Origin: Flavobacteriales bacterium UBA979
GTDB taxonomy: Bacteria; Bacteroidota; Bacteroidia; Flavobacteriales_D; Sanyastnellaceae
Reading direction: 5' to 3'
DNA: 6,117 nucleotides
NCBI GenBank assembly: GCA_002292325.1
Contig: DBBR01000102.1
Location: 1-6,117, forward strand
The first letter of the stretch is position 1; every line of letters starts with the position of its first letter. Under the pieces are notes generated by a model, which was not told the DNA's origin, made no database searches, and worked only from the letters and a program-made list of their open reading frames with translations. This document shows positions 1-5,450 of this stretch, one piece after another. The position numbers and the translations under genes are program-made.

Positions 1-228
1 TCTTTCTCGGGTGCGGTGAATGCACGCGCCGATTTCTCATGGGACGATCTGCCCATAACCCAGCCGTAAGAACGAAGCTATCATCACAAAGAATGGGTTC
101 CACACACTTCCACTCATCACTACTGGTTACACAGGATCAATTTTTATCGCCTCCGAAAAGTCGACAACTGCACCTTGGAAATCATTTATTAAATACAGAA
201 TCAACCCATTGACAAAATGTGCGTCTAG
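1..228. other. Downstream flank without a confident gene or terminator
   Basis: Follows the last gene of the minus-strand operon. No GC-rich hairpin plus T-run is visible, so no intrinsic terminator can be called. On the plus strand, frame 1 is open from the left edge to a TAA at 67-69 and reads SFSGAVNARADFSWDDLPIT then QP. This would be a plausible C-terminus of a convergent gene, but 22 codons are too few to support it. Plus frame 3 is also open to a TGA at 210-212, but its translation looks less protein-like. The minus strand here shows no FISUMP remnant. Confidence 0.5.
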
Positions 229-882
229 TTAATCGTACAATTCCGACAAATCCTCACAACTCTTCCCGACCTCGCGGTACCAGCACGAGCCGTCTGGCTC
301 CGTCGCATCTGCATCAAAATTGCACGCCTCAGGATCGGTACATCCGAGCACCTCGTTTTCATCACATATTCCGTCACCATCTTTATCGTTGACACAATCC
401 CCTGCACAGGTGAAGCCCGGCTCGGGATACTCGCAAATCAACTCTTCCTCGGTGGCATTTTTATCGAAGTTGCAGGCGGCTTTATCAATGCATCCCAAGA
501 TTTCCTGAGAATCGCAAACCCCATCTCCATCCGCATCCTCCTTGCACATTCCACCGCAATCCCGCAGCTCATCATCGTACGTGCAGCTAGCGGCATCATC
601 CATCAAGGCCGCCGGCGTATAATTGCAAGCAGTCATGTCCTTGCAACCGCTCAACTGAAAATTGCGCAAGGATTCCCGCCCTTGTTCATCGAGCGCCACT
701 CGCCACCAGCCCAGGGCGCCAATGGCGATGATCAATCCTGAAACAAGAATAGTCGGAACCAGCCAAGGTCGATCCAGGCGTTCAATGTCTTCGCTACCGC
801 AGTGGATGCAGCGTCCGGTATTGGATTGCGCTTCAAAAACGCGACCGTCACAGTCTTTAGAATTGCATGAATATTCTGCCAT
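229..882 (-). CDS. Zinc-ribbon / single-TM / Cys-repeat and TSP3-like protein, short paralog lacking FISUMP
   Basis: 217 residues; last gene of the operon, starting 3 nt after the stop of its longer paralog. The first 41 residues match that protein at 26 of 41 positions by eye, including all four zinc-ribbon cysteines (C6, C11, C25, C28), CGSE and DRPWL. A TM segment follows (about 42-60), with the basic residues on its N-terminal side, predicting a cytoplasmic ribbon and an extracytoplasmic remainder. Outside are three cysteine repeats (about 79-102, 130-152, 180-202), two CxGxC elements and two Ca-type loops, DADGDGVCD (116-124) and DKDGDGICD (166-174). The protein ends 15 residues after the last repeat, about where FISUMP begins in the paralog. 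No FISUMP remnant is visible in the downstream 228 nt. No SD precedes the ATG; the start rests on the paralog alignment. Probably an old tandem duplication with domain loss or gain; role unknown. Confidence 0.9.
   Translation of the reverse strand: MAEYSCNSKDCDGRVFEAQSNTGRCIHCGSEDIERLDRPWLVPTILVSGLIIAIGALGWWRVALDEQGRESLRNFQLSGCKDMTACNYTPAALMDDAASCTYDDELRDCGGMCKEDADGDGVCDSQEILGCIDKAACNFDKNATEEELICEYPEPGFTCAGDCVNDKDGDGICDENEVLGCTDPEACNFDADATEPDGSCWYREVGKSCEDLSELYD
277..648 (-). repeat. Three cysteine repeats with two interleaved TSP3-like Ca loops
   Basis: Same architecture as in the upstream paralog: GC-x-D-xx-ACN[FY]...C-Y units at residues 79-102, 130-152 and 180-202, alternating with DGDG-[VI]-CD loops. 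All three units keep both repeat cysteines here. The third (GCTDPEACNFDADATEPDGS, then C) is closest to the consensus widespread in marine Bacteroidota secreted proteins. The acidic loops are the kind that bind Ca2+ and stiffen an extracellular stalk. Confidence 0.85.
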
Positions 883-885
883 AGC

Positions 886-2151
886 TCAATTGTTCGTTTT
901 GCACCTGACTCCGAGCATTTCATTTTTATTCCTTTGCTCGAATCTTCGGTTTGAATAATTATTGGAGTTATAAATAAAAATTGACTCTGCTTCGCGGTAA
1001 CCATTGGAATATGGCAACCAATATTCGTTACGTCTCATTTTATCTCCGTGAACGTCATACGTGTAAAACGGATTTAGCTTTAGTTTTTTCAAAGCATCTT
1101 TAGATTGTCCTGCCTTCAGTGCGCTATTCCAATCCTCTATCGTAGGCACTGACCAGCCAACAGGACAAAGTCGGTGCGTACTTATCGCGTAATAATTGTA
1201 CACTAAGCCCATAACGGTTGCTTTGACTTGGGCTCCTCTCTTCTTTTTATCGTAAAAGCTAAGCACTGAGCCGTCATTGAGCTTTCTCGTTCTCAAATTT
1301 TCAGCAAACCAACATTCACCATTCACTTCCACCACCTCATATATCAATCCATAATAAGTTTCATTTTTGCATTTTTGATTTGTTCCAGATGAGAAGTAAC
1401 GGCATGACCCATCATCTTTCGTGGCCCAATCATTGAAATTATAGGCTACTCTATCTGTGCAACCATAGACTTCGTCTATGTCACACACCCCATTATTATC
1501 GTTGTCTCCATCTATAATCTTTCCCGAACCATCAGTCGACCCGGAGCAGTAATCACACCCTCTTGCGTAGATGCAATTCGTACCGGACTCAGTTGCCATA
1601 GAATCGTAATTACACGCTCTGGGGTCCAAACACCCGAAAACTTCTTCAAAATCACAAATACCATCCTGGTCCCGATCCTTCAGGCATTCACCTGCACAAT
1701 TATATCCAGCGGCAGGGTATGTACACAGACCAGCGGCAGTGCTCGCCTTCGGGTCATAATTGCATGCCTTCCGATCCATACAGCCATAAATTTCTTCAGC
1801 ATCGCAAACGCCATCGCCATTAGCATCTTGAATACAGTTTCCATTGCAGTCCCGAAGCTTGGTTCCAAATGTGCATTTCTCAGCATCATTGAACAGTGCC
1901 GATGCCTCGTAGTTGCAAGCACGTTCATTTTTACAGGCACTCCATCGAATGTTGCCCAGCGAATCTGTTTGAATCCACAGGAAAGAAGACAATACAGCAA
2001 TAACGAAAAGACACATGATGAGCGGCCGCAACCATGGCCTGTCAATTCTTCGAATCTCCTCGCTACCGCAGTAAATACAGCGTGCGGTATTGGGCTTGGA
2101 TTCATAAATCCTTCCCTCACACTCCTTCGATTTGCAAGCGTACTCAGGCAT
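886..2151 (-). CDS. Zinc-ribbon / single-TM / Cys-repeat and TSP3-like protein with C-terminal FISUMP domain
   Basis: 421 residues. Residues 1-38 form a putative zinc ribbon (C6, C11, C25, C28 in YACKSKEC...RCIYCGS). A basic flank (RR, R38, R42) precedes one TM segment (about 43-60), predicting N-in/C-out topology without a cleavable signal. Outside follow four cysteine repeats (about 72-95, 123-145, 173-195, 230-252) of the GC-x-D-xx-ACNY...C-Y type. They are separated by Ca-binding-like loops DANGDGVCD (109-117), DRDQDGICD (159-167) and DNDNNGVCD (216-224). The C-terminus (about 262-421) is a FISUMP domain (Fibrobacter succinogenes major paralogous domain): YEVVEVNGECWFAENLR, LNDGS, CPVGWSVPT-x-x-DW and a terminal LGVRC. 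FISUMP is abundant in Bacteroidota/Fibrobacterota surface proteins; its exact function is unknown. The start is supported by alignment with the downstream paralog, not by an SD: GGAG abuts the ATG with no spacing. No type IX sorting domain is seen. Confidence 0.92.
   Translation of the reverse strand: MPEYACKSKECEGRIYESKPNTARCIYCGSEEIRRIDRPWLRPLIMCLFVIAVLSSFLWIQTDSLGNIRWSACKNERACNYEASALFNDAEKCTFGTKLRDCNGNCIQDANGDGVCDAEEIYGCMDRKACNYDPKASTAAGLCTYPAAGYNCAGECLKDRDQDGICDFEEVFGCLDPRACNYDSMATESGTNCIYARGCDYCSGSTDGSGKIIDGDNDNNGVCDIDEVYGCTDRVAYNFNDWATKDDGSCRYFSSGTNQKCKNETYYGLIYEVVEVNGECWFAENLRTRKLNDGSVLSFYDKKKRGAQVKATVMGLVYNYYAISTHRLCPVGWSVPTIEDWNSALKAGQSKDALKKLKLNPFYTYDVHGDKMRRNEYWLPYSNGYREAESIFIYNSNNYSNRRFEQRNKNEMLGVRCKTNN
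1396..1938 (-). repeat. Four cysteine repeats with three interleaved TSP3-like Ca loops
   Basis: Protein-level tandem repeat in the 421-aa protein, period about 50 residues: a GC-x-D-xx-ACNYD...C-Y unit, a short CxGxC element in the first two spacers, and a D-x-[DN]-x-DG-[IV]-CD loop followed by xxE[IV]. The third spacer is altered, with YCSGSTDGSGK before its Ca-type loop. The last repeat has Tyr in place of the second Cys (RVAYNF), so its usual disulfide partner is missing. The DNA copies are too diverged for a simple nucleotide tandem repeat. Confidence 0.85.
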
Positions 2152-2155
2152 CTCC

Positions 2156-3151
2156 TTACTTAAATGCGACTAATGCCTTGAATTCTTCGTATTCCCTGTC
2201 AATGTGTTCACTCCTCTTGAGCAATTTTTTGGAATCCTTCAACTTAGAGACCTCTGGCAACCCATAGTATCTGGTAGAATCTCTGCAAGCTAGGTAGTAG
2301 TAAGTCGACCCAAAAAAGTCCTGATATTCCTCCGCTTGCCCTTCTGGAATTCGGACTGGCACAACCATCATTTCTGGAGGGATTCCACACCTCTCGCGAA
2401 ATGTAGTTTCCAAATTCAATAGACGAATCAGGTCTTCTCGATGAGATTGCGAATGAATACCTAATCTTCTTAATAGAGCTCTTGGACCACCCAGCATAAC
2501 CGCCCTTGAGTTCCTGAGTGTTAACCACCAGTGTAAGAAAAAACTCAATACCCATAAAAACAGAGCAGGACCGCTCATTTCTGGCTCAGAACTGTAATAC
2601 GAATTATAGGTTGGTTGGGCGTTAAAACCATTAACGTAGTTCCCAATAAGATTGACCCCCATAATTCCCGCAACAATACCGGCTCCTCCGTCCATTCCTA
2701 GTGAACGTGCACGCTTATAAAAGGTAATAATAATCAGATAGAAACCTAGACCCAATAAGGGTATGGTCATCGATTGCAGGATCAAACGTCCTATGTACGT
2801 GCCACCGGTGATGTACTCGTCATTGTATGAGAAATACCTCCAAAACTTCGAAGGCTTTTCGTAATTGAATTCATCCGGCTCGTCAGCTTCAATGCGAATA
2901 CCACCAACTTCCGGTATTTCTGTGGATTCGTTCTCTATGAGATTTTCAGTTGATATAGCCATGGTCTCAATAGGCTCTTCACTCTCGAGTGGAACGAATT
3001 CTTCCACCGCTTCATCCCACCCTTCGATATCCTGAGCAGCCTGCCAATGGTTACTCTCATTTCGAACGAGTTCATCACCGTTTACTTGTGATTGCAATTC
3101 ATGAATTGAAAACGGTCCCCGGAGTTCGCCAGAATCGTAGTAATAGTACAT
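2156..3151 (-). CDS. GYF_2 (DUF4339) domain protein with a DUF805-like multi-pass membrane region
   Basis: 331 residues from the ATG at 3151. This start puts MYYYYDSGELRGPFSIHEL at the very N-terminus, exactly where a GYF_2 domain begins; an in-frame ATG at 3202 would only add 17 residues overlapping the previous gene. Residues 1-50 carry the GYF_2 hallmarks: Y-rich strand, G-E-x-x-GPFS-x-x-EL, then LV...W-x-A. An acidic linker follows (51-100). Residues 103-215 hold about three hydrophobic segments (near 123-144, 156-172 and 195-212) with FYKRARSLG between the first two, like the KRxHDLG loop of DUF805 membrane proteins. A basic polar tail (about 220-331) has no recognised domain. GYF-type domains are peptide- or adaptor-binding modules, so the N-terminus is probably a cytoplasmic adaptor fused to a small membrane anchor. 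The gene begins 7 nt after the preceding stop and ends 4 nt before the next start. GYF_2 assignment is good; DUF805 is tentative; biological role unknown. Confidence 0.9.
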   Translation of the reverse strand: MYYYYDSGELRGPFSIHELQSQVNGDELVRNESNHWQAAQDIEGWDEAVEEFVPLESEEPIETMAISTENLIENESTEIPEVGGIRIEADEPDEFNYEKPSKFWRYFSYNDEYITGGTYIGRLILQSMTIPLLGLGFYLIIITFYKRARSLGMDGGAGIVAGIMGVNLIGNYVNGFNAQPTYNSYYSSEPEMSGPALFLWVLSFFLHWWLTLRNSRAVMLGGPRALLRRLGIHSQSHREDLIRLLNLETTFRERCGIPPEMMVVPVRIPEGQAEEYQDFFGSTYYYLACRDSTRYYGLPEVSKLKDSKKLLKRSEHIDREYEEFKALVAFK

Positions 3152-3158
3152 CTTCAAA

Positions 3159-5450
3159 TCATTTTGGATTGCCAACTGTCCACGCATGGCGTTGTATATC
3201 AACGCATCCAGACTGAGGGCAGTTTAGCTCGAACCACCAGTCTGAACCACCATCTCTAATTTCAACATATACCATCTGTGTGGGTGATCTTAATACTTCT
3301 CTTAAATAGGATGAGGGATCTTCAGGCCGAAATGGATTCAAAACGCTATTCGTCGGCTTATCCAGATTGAACAAAACTTCACGGTTTGCATCAAGCACCA
3401 CAATGTTGTCCATTTCAGAATAATTGCAGACTTGAAAGCAGAACTCCATACCGGCCTCTCCGAGATCAAAGGCACGGGTGGAATTACCTTCTTTGTTATT
3501 GAAAAACTCATCACACCCCACTGTCGGGGCCAGGCGAATGCGACGGGCTTCTTCGTCTCCGGCCAAAATGGACTTTCCTGTGGCTGATATTTTGTTCAGC
3601 TCCACGTACGTCGCTTTCTGAGCGTTCGAAACGATGAAGTCCCGGTCATCGGCGACCACCTGAATTTTGCCATTTCCATCCGAGTAACCAGAGAACAGAG
3701 ACGCCTCGTCACCCGACATGCTCTTCGTGCGAAGTTCCACAAAGGTTCCCGGCAAGGGCACCTGGTTGCCGGCATCGTAGGTTTCAATTTCCAAGCTCAC
3801 CTCGTGGTCTGGCTCCAACGGCCAATCTTGTGTCCAGTACCACGTCCGGGCGCTCATTGTCGAGCGGGCCGACTCATAGCCCGGCGCCACCGCCTGAAGC
3901 GGTGTTGACGGATTGAGCTGGAACAACTTCTTGTAAAACGGACGTTCACCCACCAACAATTCCGCATGGCCGTCACCATCGGATTCGGCGACAAGGCGCT
4001 GGCCTTCGAAGTTGTAGTATTCCACTGCGCCGTTGGCGATGGGCTGCTCTGTCTCGGCATCAATGAGTCGAACATCGGGTGTGTATGGCACTCGCCAGAA
4101 CCCGATTAACGTCAAAAGCAACAGCGCTCCCATCGAAGCAAGCAACCACCACGGGACTGGCGCCTTCAAATGCACAACGTGCTCAGCAATGCCACGATCA
4201 TGCTCAATCGTGAAGCGCCATTCTCGGCCCCACCACTTGGTTGACAGTTCATATTTGCCCCCATAGGTCAGTTCTCCCAGTTCGGCGTAGCCACGCCCAT
4301 CCGTTTTGTGCGGGTCGCGCTCCGTTGCACCCGACTCCTTGACTGCGAACGGCAGCAGTTTGATGGGACGCCCCCAAAAACTTTCCCACTTCACCGTCAT
4401 CGGGCCTGTAGAAGCTGGTGTTGGCGGCTCGGTCGGTGGCTCTAGAGGTTCAGGTGGTTCAGGTGGTTCAGTTGGATCTACATTCTCTAGCCGAAAATCG
4501 AGTTCGATCCGGTTCAACCCTTCCTCAATGACGCCCGACTTCAACTCCTTCTTCTCCTCATCAGAAAGCACCGAAATGGACCATATTTCCCCGGCGACCA
4601 GGCCATCTATCAATTTCTCACCAGCGGAGAGATTTAATTCTTTATTCAATGCCCCCGATTGGAAGAGCAGTTGTTCCCAACCCTCATCAGCTGGACTGCC
4701 ATTCCACGATACACGTGCGGCCGCGACAACAGACCACTGATAACGCATTGGCTGTTGCGCCTGTGACTCGACGGTGAATTTCTGCTCGTTGAAATTCTCT
4801 TCCTTGACCCATTCACGCGGTGGTTGACTGATGCGAATACTCGTCCCCTTCTGCAGCGTTTTCAAGTCAATCAAACCTTCTGCATTGGTGAATTCTGGGA
4901 ACGGTTCTTGCGATCCGACTTGAATCATGAGCTTCTTGTTCGCCTGCGGTACATTGGCGGACCCGCTCAATACAAGTGCAGACGTTTCAAAAGACACAAT
5001 TGGTTCAGGATCGACGTTGGGTATGCTGCTGTCACGTGTTCCCCAGTTGATCAATACAAATGAATGCCCCCCTTCTATTGGAACGACGAGAATGGAACTC
5101 ACGTCTGGAATGCGTACGAATTTCTTGAATTGCTCCAACCGCTTGTCGCCGTTGGGCATCTTCTCCAAACGCGATTGAATAGCGTGGATGCATTGATTGT
5201 AATGCATCTCTGCCACCTTTCGTTCCTCTGCGCCCATGGCAGTTAGAGGGCGGGCATTGGGCAAGGAGCGCTCCGTGTGCCACGTCATCTCGTTTCGGGC
5301 ACTGCTGAACACAGGACGGGCAAATTCCAGCCCTTCGTTCGGCAGGATTCCAAAAGTTTGATCCAGCGTTTCGAACCGGTGCGCGTGTTGGTGGAATCCG
5401 TTCAATTCGGAGACCAGTCCGTTCAAGGAATTGGATGACAACTTAGGCAT
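3159..5450 (-). CDS. Single-pass membrane protein with proline-rich linker and beta-rich modules (function unknown)
   Basis: 763 residues from the ATG at 5450, chosen for its SD and the 8-nt overlap with the peptidase. There is no N-terminal signal peptide. Layout: a polar N-terminal region (1-115, with a helical-looking stretch about 70-110); a hairpin-like segment SILVVPIEGGHSFVLINWG (119-137); a long beta-rich region (about 150-322); a Pro/Glu linker of EPP-type units (326-345); a beta domain (350-428); one hydrophobic segment, PWWLLASMGALLLLTLIGFW (433-452); two modules with DAETEQPIANGAV and YSDGNGKI signatures (about 458-640), resembling carboxypeptidase-regulatory/CNA-B-like 'prealbumin' folds; and a C-terminal domain (about 641-763) with cysteines at 646, 671, 675, 744 and 749. 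The mid-protein TM without signal peptide suggests domains on both sides of the inner membrane; charges flanking it do not clearly settle orientation. I recognise no named family over the full length. Position between the protease and the GYF membrane protein suggests a scaffold or substrate, which is inference. Confidence 0.9.
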   Translation of the reverse strand: MPKLSSNSLNGLVSELNGFHQHAHRFETLDQTFGILPNEGLEFARPVFSSARNEMTWHTERSLPNARPLTAMGAEERKVAEMHYNQCIHAIQSRLEKMPNGDKRLEQFKKFVRIPDVSSILVVPIEGGHSFVLINWGTRDSSIPNVDPEPIVSFETSALVLSGSANVPQANKKLMIQVGSQEPFPEFTNAEGLIDLKTLQKGTSIRISQPPREWVKEENFNEQKFTVESQAQQPMRYQWSVVAAARVSWNGSPADEGWEQLLFQSGALNKELNLSAGEKLIDGLVAGEIWSISVLSDEEKKELKSGVIEEGLNRIELDFRLENVDPTEPPEPPEPLEPPTEPPTPASTGPMTVKWESFWGRPIKLLPFAVKESGATERDPHKTDGRGYAELGELTYGGKYELSTKWWGREWRFTIEHDRGIAEHVVHLKAPVPWWLLASMGALLLLTLIGFWRVPYTPDVRLIDAETEQPIANGAVEYYNFEGQRLVAESDGDGHAELLVGERPFYKKLFQLNPSTPLQAVAPGYESARSTMSARTWYWTQDWPLEPDHEVSLEIETYDAGNQVPLPGTFVELRTKSMSGDEASLFSGYSDGNGKIQVVADDRDFIVSNAQKATYVELNKISATGKSILAGDEEARRIRLAPTVGCDEFFNNKEGNSTRAFDLGEAGMEFCFQVCNYSEMDNIVVLDANREVLFNLDKPTNSVLNPFRPEDPSSYLREVLRSPTQMVYVEIRDGGSDWWFELNCPQSGCVDIQRHAWTVGNPK
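4416..4475 (-). repeat. Proline/glutamate-rich linker repeat
   Basis: Encodes residues 326-345 of the 763-aa protein, made of EPP, EPPEP and EPPTEPP units. At DNA level the plus strand shows an imperfect 9-bp tandem repeat: GGTTCAGGT at 4447-4455 and 4456-4464, then GGTTCAGTT at 4465-4473. Such a Pro-Glu run is usually an extended, stiff spacer between folded domains. The short identical units could vary in number between strains by slippage without changing the frame. Confidence 0.75.

Noticed and set aside
92..210. 8-bp inverted repeat AATGGGTT (92-99) / AACCCATT (203-210) downstream of the operon
   Set aside because: Arms are short, do not extend, are 103 nt apart and lack a T-run, so this is not a credible terminator or attachment site.
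3..212. Plus frame 3 open from the edge to TGA at 210-212
   Set aside because: The translation is rich in S, H, R and Q without recognisable pattern, looks like non-coding read-through, and conflicts with the alternative frame 1 tail.
277..1938. Regularly spaced similar segments that could suggest CRISPR or a DNA tandem array
   Set aside because: The periodicity comes from protein repeats with diverged codons; there are no identical direct repeats with unique spacers.
1680..2120. Minus-strand 146-codon frame overlapping the zinc-ribbon FISUMP gene
   Set aside because: Alternate frame of a gene confirmed by zinc ribbon, repeats, FISUMP and a paralog; no domain in the translation.
3152..3202. 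Longer start for the GYF_2 protein
   Set aside because: The 17 extra residues overlap the preceding gene and lie outside the GYF_2 domain, which begins at the ATG at 3151.
4306..4740. Plus-strand open frame of 144 codons opposite the Pro-linker gene
   Set aside because: Fully antisense to a well-supported gene; its Gly/Ser-rich stretch is the complement of the Pro/Glu linker codons, and it has no recognisable domain.
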